The notes beneath the pieces were generated by a model that did not search any database, was not told where the DNA came from, and saw only the letters and a program-made list of their open reading frames with translations. Shown in pieces: positions 43,405-52,212 of a stretch of 64,000 bases of DNA (its first letter is position 1; each line of letters opens with the position of its first letter). The translations under genes and the position numbers were made by a program. Location of the stretch: the NCBI RefSeq assembly GCF_021742065.1, contig NZ_JAKKIE010000016.1:7688-71687 (forward strand), given 5' to 3'. Origin of the DNA: Rhizorhapis sp. SPR117. Its GTDB lineage: Bacteria > Pseudomonadota > Alphaproteobacteria > Sphingomonadales > Sphingomonadaceae.

Positions 43405-44235
43405 TCATGCCAAGGAGAATCGGCGCTCGGGTTCCTCCGAGCGACAGGCGTGATGGAAGAGTTCCCCGACATGGTTGTTGAGCACTCTGGCGAGTCTCAG
43501 CAGCGACCCAGTCTTGCGGGCGGCTTGCGGAAGAAAGGTGTCGGTGGGTGTCTGATCATGCCCGGTGACTGGCAGGACGACAGCCGTGCCCACATCGGCA
43601 GAGGGCACGCGAGGCACCACCACGATGCGCTTGCGTCTGGGTTGCCGCTGAGGCCCCCTTTTGGTTTCGGACCGCCACATGCGCGAGGCGAACTGACGCT
43701 CTTCAGGCCCCATCGCATCGGTATAGATCGTCGTCGTCTTGATATCGGCATGGCCGAGCCAGCGCTGGATCAGGTTTAACGGAATGTTCGACTGGATCGC
43801 GCTGACGCCAAAGGCATGGCGCAGGCCTTTCGGCGAAGCATGAGCGCCGGTGACCCGGGCGGCCTGCATAACCTCGCAGACCCGGCGATAGCCGGTCATG
43901 CGCGACCAGGGCCAGAGACGGTCCGGACCCAAAATCCCCTCATCAAGGGCATCTCGCAGCAGGCGCAGCAATAGCGGTGACAGGGGAATCGTGCGGAAGA
44001 CCTGCTTGCCCCGCTTTTTCAGGCTCTCGACGATCACATGGCCAGCTTCAAAATCGATGCTGTCCTCGGACAGCGCAAGGGCTTCGGAAATGCGGCAGCC
44101 GGTCGCTGCCAGCATCCAGCAAAAGCTGCGGACACATTTCTCACGTCCCGCAGCGGCATGGAGGAACGACTCGCGTTCCCGCTCAGTCAAATATTTTCTC
44201 CGACCTGCCCTATCGTTAACTGTCCAAGACGACAA
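43405..44235 (-). CDS. Tyrosine recombinase 2
   Basis: A 276-aa catalytic-domain-only tyrosine recombinase, clearly related to recombinase 1 (shared RSFCWMLA-TGCRISEALA, SLKKRGK, RLWPWSRMTGYRR, LGHADIKTT). Arg is in TGCRISEAL, Lys in SLKKRGK, box II KGLRHAFG, and Tyr in TIYTDAMG. It probably starts at TTG 44235 in front of SSWTVNDRAG. No inverted repeat like that of recombinase 1 is visible around it. Convergent with recombinase 1, and adjacent to copG at the right edge of the inserted block. Confidence 0.85.
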   Translation of the reverse strand: MSSWTVNDRAGRRKYLTERERESFLHAAAGREKCVRSFCWMLAATGCRISEALALSEDSIDFEAGHVIVESLKKRGKQVFRTIPLSPLLLRLLRDALDEGILGPDRLWPWSRMTGYRRVCEVMQAARVTGAHASPKGLRHAFGVSAIQSNIPLNLIQRWLGHADIKTTTIYTDAMGPEERQFASRMWRSETKRGPQRQPRRKRIVVVPRVPSADVGTAVVLPVTGHDQTPTDTFLPQAARKTGSLLRLARVLNNHVGELFHHACRSEEPERRFSLA

Positions 44236-44583
44236 ATTTCCGGCCCCCTCTACTGTTTTAGCTGCCGCGACGTAGGGGTAATTTAGTTTACAAAACCTTC
44301 ATCTTGACCGGGTTGACCGCGAATTATCCGGTCTCGTTCGAAAACCTGTCGCGGGGTAGTGAAGGATACAGTGCCATTTCCGAGGCCATTTCGGCAGCGG
44401 GTGCGCAACGTCTCGCGCGATGCTGCCGCAGAGCCCGACAGGTCGACCATATGGAAGACGCTTCGCCGGATCTCACCCGTTTACGCCACACGACTTGCGG
44501 AACGCGAACGCACTCGAAAGCGCCTATACCTGTTATGCCTCCGACTGTCAGCGGGCGACCGCATAGATGTTGTAGAATAGATA
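44236..44583. other. Intergenic region between recombinase 2 and copG
   Basis: About 350 bp with no supported gene; it should contain the promoter of recombinase 2 and the right boundary of the inserted block. A minus-strand open frame overlapping copG here looks like a shadow. Confidence 0.5.
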
Positions 44584-44994
44584 TTACTTTCGATCCTCGG
44601 ACAATTCGTTCTTCAATCTTGGGCCAATTTCCATTCGTCGGGTCAGTGTGTCGATAAAACGCTCCCATCGCTCCCGTCCCTGCGCCCTTGTGGCCTGATC
44701 AGCGCTAGAGGGTATAAGGGGCGTCGCGCTGAGCCAGTTGCGGACAAACAGGGCGAGCGTCTCATTGGATAATTCAACATGCCATTCGACGCGTCCAAGA
44801 TCGCGGGTCAACCGGTCCAGACGACGGGCAAGCGCCGCTTCAAGACGGTCGGAGGCATCGGGCGACAGAAAGGTATCTAAAGCGGCCTCTATGATGGCGG
44901 CTTGGGTAGTGCGCCGCGCGTCGGCATGGTTGGCGAGCCTGCGGGCGAGATCACCGCGCAGGCGGATGCTGCGTTTGACGTGGCCATCAGTCAT
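44584..44994 (-). CDS. CopG/ribbon-helix-helix protein of conjugation cluster
   Basis: A 136-aa protein. The N-terminal ribbon-helix-helix (HVKRSIRLRGDLARRLANHA, TTQAAIIEAALDTFLS) is followed by a helical region (LTRDLGRVEWHVELSNETL). This is the CopG-type protein normally found between traG and trbB in these clusters, probably regulating transfer. ATG 44994 overlaps the traG stop (ATGA). Its usual downstream neighbour, trbB, is 20.9 kb away here. Confidence 0.85.
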   Translation of the reverse strand: MTDGHVKRSIRLRGDLARRLANHADARRTTQAAIIEAALDTFLSPDASDRLEAALARRLDRLTRDLGRVEWHVELSNETLALFVRNWLSATPLIPSSADQATRAQGRERWERFIDTLTRRMEIGPRLKNELSEDRK

Positions 44995-47057
44995 AGCACG
45001 ATTCCGTCATCGGGATCGAGTGAAGCATTCCGGGCGTTGTGGCGCATAGTGTGATCAATCTGACGTTTTGTGCGCGCGGCCTCCTCATCTTGGCCGTCGT
45101 CGGTTGAAGAGCTGTCATTATCTGCTGACTCTGGAGGGCGTGCAATTTCTTCATGTTCGCCTAGTTCGGGCTCTCGGCGGATACCGGAATTGGCCGGGTC
45201 ACTATCGGAGTCGTTCTCGCTGGATGATCGCCGCGCGCCGCCGAATGGGCCGGGCTCTTCTTCAGTTTTGAACTTCCCGACCGTTGTCTCGTCCTTGGAA
45301 GGATCCGACATGGGTGTCGCTGTGACCGGTTCCAGTCCGGACCAGTCATCCTTCGGGCGCAAAGCGGGTTGGAGTGGCACCGGTTCCGGTGGTGGTAGAA
45401 GCCGGGCACGGAAACGGGCATCGAGATAGTACCGCGCCTTCGTCGCGCGAATGGGTGGTGTACTCGCCACAAAGACGATCTCCTCGTCGGGCGAGAACTG
45501 TTGAACTTCGCCTGGAGTCATCAGGGGACGTGCGGTCTCGGTACGCGAGATCATGACATGACCGAGCCAGGGCGAGAGCCTGTGACCCGCATAGTTCTTC
45601 ATCGACCGCTGCTCGGTAGCTGTACCGAGCGCATCGGATACACGCTTGGCAGTACGATCGTCGTTGGCGGCGAAGGCCACGCGCACATGACAATTGTCGA
45701 GGATCGAGTTGTTCTGCCCGTAAGCCTTCTCGATCTGATTGAGGCTCTGGGCGATGAGGAACGTCTTGATCCCGTAGCCGGCGACATAGGCCAGCGCGCT
45801 TTCGAAGAAGTCGAGCCGTCCCAGCGCCGGAAATTCGTCGAGCATGAACAGTAGCCGCTGGCGTTGGTCCTTCACCGTCAGTTCCTCGGTCAAGCGCCGG
45901 CCGATCTGGTTGAGCATCAGGCGGACCAGCGGCTTGGTCCGGCTGATATCGGACGGTGGAATAACGAGATAGAGCGAGACCGGCACGGGCGAATGGACGA
46001 GATCGTCGATGCGCCAATCCGATGCACCCGTCACCTTCGCGATCACGGGATCGCGATAGAGGCCAAGGAACGACATCGCGGTCGAAAGCACGCCCGATCG
46101 TTCGTTATCGGACTTGTTGAGCAGTTCCTGCGCGGCGGCGGCCACCACAGGATGGACGCCCGCCTCTCCCAGATGGGGGGTCGCTTTCATCCTGTGCAGC
46201 GTAGTCTCTATCGAACGCCGAGGGTCGGAGAGGAAGGCGGCGACACCGGCGAGCGTCTTGTTCGGCTCCGCATAAAGGACATGGAGGATGGCGCCGACCA
46301 GCAGAGCGTGACTGGTCTTTTCCCAATGGTTGCGCTTCTCCAGTGATCCTTCGGGATCAATTAGCACATCGGCGACATTCTGGACGTCGCGCACCTCCCA
46401 TTCGCCTTTCCGTACCTCCAGCAACGGGTTGTAGCGATTGGAGGCTGGATTGGTGGGATCGAACAGCAACACCCGTCCATGCCGGGCTCGAAACCCAGCA
46501 GTTAGCTGCCAGTTCTCGCCCTTGATGTCATGGATAATGCAGCTTCCCGGCCAAGTGAGCAGCGAGGGGATAACGAGTCCGACACCTTTGCCAGACCGCG
46601 TCGGCGCGAAGCACAGCACGTGCTCGGGGCCATCGTGGCGCAAGTAGCGCTTCTCGTGCCATCCGATCACTACACCGTCGTCTGCATAAAGACCCGCCTT
46701 GCGTATTTCCTTGACGTTAGCCCAACGCGCTGAACCGTAGGTCTCGGATTTCTTTTCTTCGCGCGCGCGCCAGACTGACATGGCGATCGCGACCACAACG
46801 GCGGACATGGCTCCCGACACCGCGATAAACGCGCCGGTCTCGAAGATCGTGGGCGCATAGGCATCATAAGCAAACCACCACCAGAAGAAGGCTGGCGGCG
46901 GATAAATTGGCCATGGTCCGAGCCAGAACCAGGGGTCACCCAGTTCGGGTTGATAGGCGAGCGCATGGGCAGTCCATTGGGTTGCAGCCCAAATGCCCGC
47001 AAGCGTGATACCGAAGACGGCAATGACCTGGCCCCAGAGAATGCGGGTCGCGTTCAT
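44991..47057 (-). CDS. traG: TraG/VirD4 type IV coupling protein
   Basis: A 688-aa coupling protein. Two N-terminal membrane helices (VIAVFGITLAGIWAATQW; FETGAFIAVSGAMSAVVVAI) precede the ATPase: Walker A FAPTRSGKGVGLV near residue 147 and Walker B RLLFMLDEFPALGRLDFF, with IAQSLNQIEKAYG. The acidic C-terminal tail from about 590 probably contacts the relaxosome. It docks the relaxase-DNA complex on the channel. ATG 47057 is used because the first membrane helix follows directly; the longer frame begins in the relaxase gene. Confidence 0.94.
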   Translation of the reverse strand: MNATRILWGQVIAVFGITLAGIWAATQWTAHALAYQPELGDPWFWLGPWPIYPPPAFFWWWFAYDAYAPTIFETGAFIAVSGAMSAVVVAIAMSVWRAREEKKSETYGSARWANVKEIRKAGLYADDGVVIGWHEKRYLRHDGPEHVLCFAPTRSGKGVGLVIPSLLTWPGSCIIHDIKGENWQLTAGFRARHGRVLLFDPTNPASNRYNPLLEVRKGEWEVRDVQNVADVLIDPEGSLEKRNHWEKTSHALLVGAILHVLYAEPNKTLAGVAAFLSDPRRSIETTLHRMKATPHLGEAGVHPVVAAAAQELLNKSDNERSGVLSTAMSFLGLYRDPVIAKVTGASDWRIDDLVHSPVPVSLYLVIPPSDISRTKPLVRLMLNQIGRRLTEELTVKDQRQRLLFMLDEFPALGRLDFFESALAYVAGYGIKTFLIAQSLNQIEKAYGQNNSILDNCHVRVAFAANDDRTAKRVSDALGTATEQRSMKNYAGHRLSPWLGHVMISRTETARPLMTPGEVQQFSPDEEIVFVASTPPIRATKARYYLDARFRARLLPPPEPVPLQPALRPKDDWSGLEPVTATPMSDPSKDETTVGKFKTEEEPGPFGGARRSSSENDSDSDPANSGIRREPELGEHEEIARPPESADNDSSSTDDGQDEEAARTKRQIDHTMRHNARNASLDPDDGIVL

Positions 47058-47091
47058 GAGACGAAGCTCCTTGTTATGATGATTTGAAAGA

Positions 47092-48837
47092 TCACAGGCC
47101 CAGTCCCCGGCCGCGGCCGAGCGACCAGTCGACACTGCCGCCGGGGGTCATCGTGCCGCTAATGTGCCGGCCCAGATGCTGATCGAGCGCCGGGCGCCAG
47201 GGGACGAGTTGGAACCCTAAGCCGTCGTCGATCATCGCGAACCGCCCCGAGGCGAGGGTCACCCGCTCGCGATAGACGCCGCTCACATAGTCGCCGGCTG
47301 ACGACGGTTTATGCGAAAGACCGGTGCGCTGGCCGATCGCCTCGATCTCAGCGTTCACCTCGTTGTCCTTGAGTGTATTGATCAGGTCGCGGGCGAAGAG
47401 GAAACCGGCGCCGCGGCGCTGCGCGAGGCCAGCAGCTTCGAGGTGCAGGGACCGTGCTTCCATCGCGTCCCGGATCTCAACTCCGAACCCGCCGCCGGTC
47501 GCGAGCGGTTCGCGGGAAATGAGTTGGCGGTCTAGCCAGGTCGCGCCGGGCGCCTTGACTTGCTCGGCGAGGGAGAGGTCTGAACGCGTGGCCAGCGACA
47601 GCCGCGTGTTGCCCCTGGTATCTTTCCAGCTCCGCGTCTCGACGATCGCACCGGCTTTGGCATCTCCGGTCATCTCCATATCGTCGAAGCGTAGATGATG
47701 CGTTTGCCCCTCCGCGCCTTCGATAACGGCATAGGCGGTGCCGGCGAGTTCATCATGAAGGCCGCGCTCGAGCAGCCGACCTATGATTGGGTTTGCGGGG
47801 GTCTTGCCGTGCAGCGCGAAACTGGCCGGATCGATCGGTCGTCCCCCATCGCTCATTGCTCGATGCATTGTCTTGATGATGTCGCCTCGAATGGAGAGAT
47901 GGCGCAGTGTCCGCTCAGCTTCCGGCTTCACCGACCAGATCGCCGGACCTTCCTTGTCGGCCAGTCCGAGCCGCTCCAGCTTGCCAGCGCGGCCCAACAA
48001 CAGGCGGCGCATTTCTGGATCATCATCGCTGCCCGGACGCAGATCGACCAGACCGGTCACTTCATCGGTCAGTCCCACCAGTCGCCGGTCGAGGCTGGTC
48101 CAACGATCGGCATCCACCTCCCTTTCGAGCGCGGTGTGGATTTCCTGCTCGGTGCGCAGCCCCAGCTCGGCGGTGATGCGCTCCTCAGCACGGCCGCGCA
48201 TCCCTTCACGGATGTAGTCGCGATCGATGACTAGATCGCCGCCGCTCTCGTCAACGCCGCGAACAAGAATATGAATATGGGGATTGTCAGTGTTCCAGTG
48301 ATCGACCGCCACCCAGTCGAGCCGGGTGCCAAGGTCGCGCGCCATGTCGTCCATCAGTTCGTGCGTGAAAGCACGAAGATCCGACATCTGCGCGGCATCC
48401 TCAGGCGACACGATAAAACGGAAATGGTGCCGGTCATCCTCGCAGCGCTCGGCGAAGGCATCGCCATCGGCCTGATCCGTGCGGGCATCGAACATCGAGG
48501 CCTCGCGTCCATCGCGGGTGACGCCGTCGCGCTTGAGATAGGCGAGGTGACGGGCCAGGGGCGCCGAGCGAAACTTCGCCCCCTTATGCCGAACCACACG
48601 GGCCTTGATGACGACGCGACGGGCGTTGGCCGGAACCCGGGTGCGCAGCCGTGCGATGCGACCGCGGCCATGGTGCCCGGTGCCCCGGCCGCGCGCTGGC
48701 CCCCGGCGGCTATGGCCCGCCTTCGCCGCAGCCCGGCGAACCTGGGCCGCGAGGCTGTGGACCTTGCGTCCCGATCCCCGGCCCGCGTCGCGGCTCCTTC
48801 CCGGTTGAACCCGGAAATCATCCTCGTCGCTGGTCAT
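47092..48837 (-). CDS. VirD2-type relaxase (DUF3363)
   Basis: A 581-aa relaxase. A basic N-terminal region (RRGPARGRGTGHHGRGRIAR) precedes the relaxase domain, with His cluster HHFRFIVSPEDA and the metal-binding HUH-like motif WVAVDHWNTDNPHIHILVRG. The C-terminal half is the DUF3363 extension typical of VirD2-like relaxases in alphaproteobacterial ICEs. It nicks oriT and pilots the strand into the recipient. ATG 48837 is chosen as the first Met after the upstream non-coding sequence. The gene ends 34 bp before traG. Confidence 0.9.
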   Translation of the reverse strand: MTSDEDDFRVQPGRSRDAGRGSGRKVHSLAAQVRRAAAKAGHSRRGPARGRGTGHHGRGRIARLRTRVPANARRVVIKARVVRHKGAKFRSAPLARHLAYLKRDGVTRDGREASMFDARTDQADGDAFAERCEDDRHHFRFIVSPEDAAQMSDLRAFTHELMDDMARDLGTRLDWVAVDHWNTDNPHIHILVRGVDESGGDLVIDRDYIREGMRGRAEERITAELGLRTEQEIHTALEREVDADRWTSLDRRLVGLTDEVTGLVDLRPGSDDDPEMRRLLLGRAGKLERLGLADKEGPAIWSVKPEAERTLRHLSIRGDIIKTMHRAMSDGGRPIDPASFALHGKTPANPIIGRLLERGLHDELAGTAYAVIEGAEGQTHHLRFDDMEMTGDAKAGAIVETRSWKDTRGNTRLSLATRSDLSLAEQVKAPGATWLDRQLISREPLATGGGFGVEIRDAMEARSLHLEAAGLAQRRGAGFLFARDLINTLKDNEVNAEIEAIGQRTGLSHKPSSAGDYVSGVYRERVTLASGRFAMIDDGLGFQLVPWRPALDQHLGRHISGTMTPGGSVDWSLGRGRGLGL

Positions 48838-49081
48838 TGCAGCCCCGGAATCCGGGTTGCCACCCGCCAATATATTGATGTCACGCGATAATCATAAAAT
48901 CGCGCCACCGGACCAAATCCGGTGCCACCCGAAAACCTCCCAGACTTACAACCACATGAAGCTCCGCAGGTGGCATCCCTTTTATCTCGCCATCCATTTT
49001 TTCTTTCGATTGCAGTTGGTTGCTTCCTACTCAAACGCTGCAAATCCCACGCCTGACAACGCCAGCGATCGCCATGGCCGC
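48838..49081. promoter_or_regulatory. Candidate oriT / relaxase upstream region
   Basis: A 244-bp gap upstream of the relaxase. It contains a perfect 7-bp inverted repeat, CACCGGA-CCAAA-TCCGGTG at 48906-48924, followed by GCCACCCG. An inverted repeat close to the relaxase gene is the usual oriT layout. Nick site not identifiable by eye. Confidence 0.45.
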
Positions 49082-49867
49082 TCATCGTTCACTCCGTCCG
49101 GAAATCGGGACGAAGAGACCGTGCGAACCAGACGATGAAGGACGCGGCGGCTCGCTTGACGGTGATGGGACGGGCGCGGAAGGAATGCCGCCCGGCTGCG
49201 CGGTGGGTGCAGGATCGACAGCTGGTTGGTCGCGATCCAGCGTGCCCTCATCGCGCTGCACGAACAACGTCGCGTCTTGCCAGGATGGCGCAACCGGACG
49301 CGGAGGGGCAGGCACGATAGCAGGCGAAGCGATGCTGGCTGTGCCGAGCATCGGCGCAACCTTCGTAACATAGGCGATCGTTTCGGGGGGGAGCGGAAGA
49401 CCGCGCCGACGCCAGTTATCGACGCGACTCGGCCCCGCATTATAGGCAGCCAGCGCGGCGGTAAGATCGCCATAGCGATCGAACATCGCACGCAGATAGG
49501 CCGCACCGGCATGGATGTTCGCGCGTACATCCCATGGATTGTCACCGAGACCATAGGTCGCCGTCAGATTACCCCAGGTGCCGGGCATGATCTGCATGAG
49601 TCCCATGGCACCGGCCCGCGAGATCGCCGTCCGATCGCCATTGCTTTCGGCGCGCATCACCGCCCATATCCACGCTTCCGGAATGCCGAACCGCGCGGCC
49701 GCCTCGGTCACGTAAGCACCATAGGGATGCACGGTCGCTGCTACGGCGGGCACGGCGGCGAGCATAGACATGGCCGGGAAGAGGAAGGACAAGGTTCCGG
49801 TCAAGGCCGATGCGCCAGTGAGACGAACCGCACAGGACCGGCAGCGTGATGACAAGCAGGTGCGCAT
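49082..49867 (-). CDS. Lytic transglycosylase of the conjugation apparatus
   Basis: A 261-aa exported SLT-family enzyme. The signal region is SFLFPAMSMLAAVPAVAA. The catalytic domain shows Glu in WAVMRAESNGDRTAISRAGA, GLMQIMPGTWGNL, NIHAGAAYLRAMFDRYGDLT and AYNAGPSRVDNW. It opens the peptidoglycan for channel assembly. The C-terminal tail is Pro/Ser-rich. ATG 49867 starts 4 bp after the upstream stop; the longer same-frame ORF is a shadow of the TraF-DUF736 gene. Confidence 0.9.
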   Translation of the reverse strand: MRTCLSSRCRSCAVRLTGASALTGTLSFLFPAMSMLAAVPAVAATVHPYGAYVTEAAARFGIPEAWIWAVMRAESNGDRTAISRAGAMGLMQIMPGTWGNLTATYGLGDNPWDVRANIHAGAAYLRAMFDRYGDLTAALAAYNAGPSRVDNWRRRGLPLPPETIAYVTKVAPMLGTASIASPAIVPAPPRPVAPSWQDATLFVQRDEGTLDRDQPAVDPAPTAQPGGIPSAPVPSPSSEPPRPSSSGSHGLFVPISGRSER

Positions 49868-49871
49868 CAGT

Positions 49872-50216
49872 TCAGTCCGCTTTGGGACGCCGCAGACGCG
49901 GCGACCAGAGCAGGACATGGCCCTCGTCACCGCGATTGGAGCGCAGCAGATTGGCGCGGATCGGACGGGCGAAGCCCGGACAATCAAGTTGTAATGTGAC
50001 GAAGGCACCGGACTTGCCGTCATGGTTCCAGCCAGATCCGACCTCGGGACCGCTGCCATCAGGCGCGCCTTCATCAGTAAGATGGATGCGCCAGTCCGGA
50101 GCGCGGCCGTGTCCGGTGAAGCCGGTCGGCACAAGCTGCAACGCGACATCGAGCGTGAGCGTGCGTATGCGGCCGACAAAGGCGTCGCCGTCTTGATGAA
50201 AAGACCCTATCTGCAC
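49872..50216 (-). CDS. DUF736 protein 1 (internal GTG start)
   Basis: The C-terminal 114 residues of the TraF fusion look like a stand-alone DUF736 gene: QIGSFHQDGDAFVGRIRTLT at the start, then DWRIHLTDEGAPDGSGPEVG and CPGFARPIRANLLRS. A GTG at 50216 is preceded at 7 bp by AAGGAG, a good ribosome-binding site, so this part can be made separately. DUF736 function is unknown; two other paralogues occur in this window. Confidence 0.6.
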   Translation of the reverse strand: MQIGSFHQDGDAFVGRIRTLTLDVALQLVPTGFTGHGRAPDWRIHLTDEGAPDGSGPEVGSGWNHDGKSGAFVTLQLDCPGFARPIRANLLRSNRGDEGHVLLWSPRLRRPKAD

Positions 50217-50804
50217 GGGAAATCTCCTTCTTCGCTGGTGAGAGAGGCAGTGCGGGGCGCAGCCGCGCCAGCGCAGTGGCGCGTCTGGTGTGTCGCGGGT
50301 GAGGATGGGTGACGCGCGGCCGATCAGTCCGGAGGCCGAGATTGGCCCAAAGTAGCGCCCATCGAGACTGTCGGGCGCGGCGTTCAACAGGAACAGTTCG
50401 TCTGCATGCAGGTGGCGGCAGCCGCGCCAGACCGGCAACGGCCGTCCACGGCTGTCAGACGTGCGCGCCGCAGCGACTAGGCGCCCATCGATCGTCACCG
50501 CCGCATCGTGGCGGCAGATGAGGGAGCCCGGGCGGGCGGCGATATGCTTGAGCAGCGGCACGCCGATCGGCAAATATTGACGCTCTGCCATAAACCGAGC
50601 CAGCGCTGGCGGCGGCGTGACAACGACGACGTCACCGATCGCAGGCTCGCCTAGCGGATTGATGCGATAAAGCCCTATCGGTGCACTTGCGCTGGCGTTC
50701 CACAGCAGCAGTTTGGGCAGCGGCAGGACGGCCGCGACCAGCGTAAGGCCGACCACCGCGCCGGTGAGATGCGGTAGCACCCGTAACAGCCGGCCGGCAA
50801 TCAT
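49872..50804 (-). CDS. traF: TraF signal peptidase fused in frame to DUF736
   Basis: A 310-aa frame combining two normally separate proteins. Residues about 1-170 are an S26-type TraF peptidase: membrane helix near 10-30, catalytic Ser in NASASAPIGLYRI, Lys in VPLLKHIAARPGSLICR, and a C-terminal LFLLNAAPDSLDGRYFGPI. TraF processes and cyclises the TrbC pilin. The segment 172-196 is low-complexity Arg-rich, then residues 197-310 are a DUF736 protein. The expected TraF stop codon is missing. ATG 50804 overlaps the DUF2840 stop (ATGA). Confidence 0.82.
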   Translation of the reverse strand: MIAGRLLRVLPHLTGAVVGLTLVAAVLPLPKLLLWNASASAPIGLYRINPLGEPAIGDVVVVTPPPALARFMAERQYLPIGVPLLKHIAARPGSLICRHDAAVTIDGRLVAAARTSDSRGRPLPVWRGCRHLHADELFLLNAAPDSLDGRYFGPISASGLIGRASPILTRDTPDAPLRWRGCAPHCLSHQRRRRFPVQIGSFHQDGDAFVGRIRTLTLDVALQLVPTGFTGHGRAPDWRIHLTDEGAPDGSGPEVGSGWNHDGKSGAFVTLQLDCPGFARPIRANLLRSNRGDEGHVLLWSPRLRRPKAD

Positions 50805-51319
50805 TGTCCCAGTGCCTTACGCTTGAGCCAGGCCCTGTGACGTTCCATTGTATAGGCACGCGCGGCCTCTCCAGCGCTCATCCGGTTGTGGACATGCCGC
50901 CAATGTTCCGGCGCGATGTCGCAGGGGTCGAGTCCTTCGGCCTCGACCTGATCGATCGCTTCAATCACCTGCCGGACCTTGGGCCAGCCTTTGATCGAGA
51001 GCAGCAACTCGCCGCCTGGGCGCACGAAGGGCACGGTCGTATAGGGCTCGCCGGCACGTACAGCCCGCACTATGTCGATTCGCGAATGGATCGTGCCATA
51101 GTCGTTGGCGGACCAGCGGATGAACGCGACGATCGCATCAGGCCGGAAGGCGAGCACACGGGTTTTGCGGCTGACGATGCGCTCGCCCGCGATACGGCCG
51201 AAGCGAATCCAGTGCTCGAGCCGCTTCTCGATCCAGATCAGCTCGATCTCAGTACGACCGTTGCGGAGCGGCGGCGTTGCGCGCGCAGGCTGGCGTTCGT
51301 CACGCGGGGAATGACTCAC
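50801..51319 (-). CDS. DUF2840 protein
   Basis: A 172-aa protein of the DUF2840 family, which is regularly found beside traF in such ICEs. Visible blocks: LIWIEKRLEHWIRFG, VLAFRPDAIVAFIRWSANDY, LLLSIKGWPKVRQVIEAID and AYTMERHRAWLKRK. Function unknown; perhaps regulatory. The start is GTG 51319, overlapping the methyltransferase stop (GTGA); the in-frame extension upstream reads as antisense-like sequence of that gene. Confidence 0.78.
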   Translation of the reverse strand: MSHSPRDERQPARATPPLRNGRTEIELIWIEKRLEHWIRFGRIAGERIVSRKTRVLAFRPDAIVAFIRWSANDYGTIHSRIDIVRAVRAGEPYTTVPFVRPGGELLLSIKGWPKVRQVIEAIDQVEAEGLDPCDIAPEHWRHVHNRMSAGEAARAYTMERHRAWLKRKALGQ

Positions 51320-52053
51320 AGGAAGTCTCCGGGAAGATGAAGGGAAGCTGTCGGCGCGCCGCCGAGCGGCAAAGTGGAGGCGATGCGGTCGTTGGCGCGC
51401 ACCGCCATGGGCGCGTCGATTTCGCAGCCGAGATAGCGCCGACCCGTTGCGCGGCAGGTTTCGCCGGCAGCGCCGGAGCCTGCGAACCAGTCGCCGACCA
51501 ACCCGCCAGGCGGACAGCTCGTGCGGATCAGGATTTCGAGGAGCCCAACCGGTTTTTCGGTCGGATGGATGGCCCGTCCGTGGCAATTGCGCGCGTAGAT
51601 GACCGAGCGCATCAGACGCGGCCCACCGTCCTCGCTTACATAGTGGCCCGCCTCAATATGGCCGGTGTGAGGCGGACGACGCTTGCGCCGGACGGTCCGG
51701 GTGATCGCGTCGGGCGTTGTCTGAACGTCGTTGTAGATGCCGGTCCAGGCCGCGTCGTCACGATAGAATTGCACGGCGAGTTCGTGAACGCGCTTGAAGC
51801 GATCGGCATGGAAAGCACTACCGTTCTGCTTCTCCCAGACCACCTCCTGCGCATAGCGAAGTCCAACCGCCGCCAATTCTTGCGCCACGCCGATGAAGCT
51901 ACGCAACGATCCGAACAGCCAGAGCGAGCCCGATGGAGCGAGTGCCTGCCGGGCAAGCGCGAGCCAGCCTTCGACGCGCCGATCCCAGACGAGCGATGTG
52001 TCACCATAAGGCGGATCGGCAAGAATCATGTCGAACGGCGCATGTGCGGGCAT
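51316..52053 (-). CDS. DNA methyltransferase (N6-A or N4-C), orphan
   Basis: A 245-aa type II-like amino-methyltransferase. The catalytic DPPY (MILADPPYGDTSLVWD near residue 10) precedes the AdoMet motif (VGDWFAGSGAAGETCRATGR near 195), the beta-class order. A target-recognition region lies between. No restriction enzyme is next to it, so it probably marks or protects element DNA, as orphan methyltransferases on ICEs often do. HPTEKPVGLLEILIRTS matches the family motif between the domains. Confidence 0.85.
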   Translation of the reverse strand: MPAHAPFDMILADPPYGDTSLVWDRRVEGWLALARQALAPSGSLWLFGSLRSFIGVAQELAAVGLRYAQEVVWEKQNGSAFHADRFKRVHELAVQFYRDDAAWTGIYNDVQTTPDAITRTVRRKRRPPHTGHIEAGHYVSEDGGPRLMRSVIYARNCHGRAIHPTEKPVGLLEILIRTSCPPGGLVGDWFAGSGAAGETCRATGRRYLGCEIDAPMAVRANDRIASTLPLGGAPTASLHLPGDFL

Positions 52054-52212
52054 GACCGCCCCCCAGGAAAGCTGGCGGCAGTTGGGCTGCCTTTGTCGCG
52101 CAAACCGTCCACAAAGCGGTAGCGCGTTAGAAAGAGTCCGAAGGACTCATTGTTAGCAACGTTAGTAGGAGGCTGATTTGGCGCAGATTTCCTGCGAGTC
52201 GCAAGATCGCGG

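Noticed and set aside
44324..44668. 114-codon minus-strand frame overlapping copG
   Set aside because: Overlaps a well-supported ribbon-helix-helix gene and has no recognisable domain.
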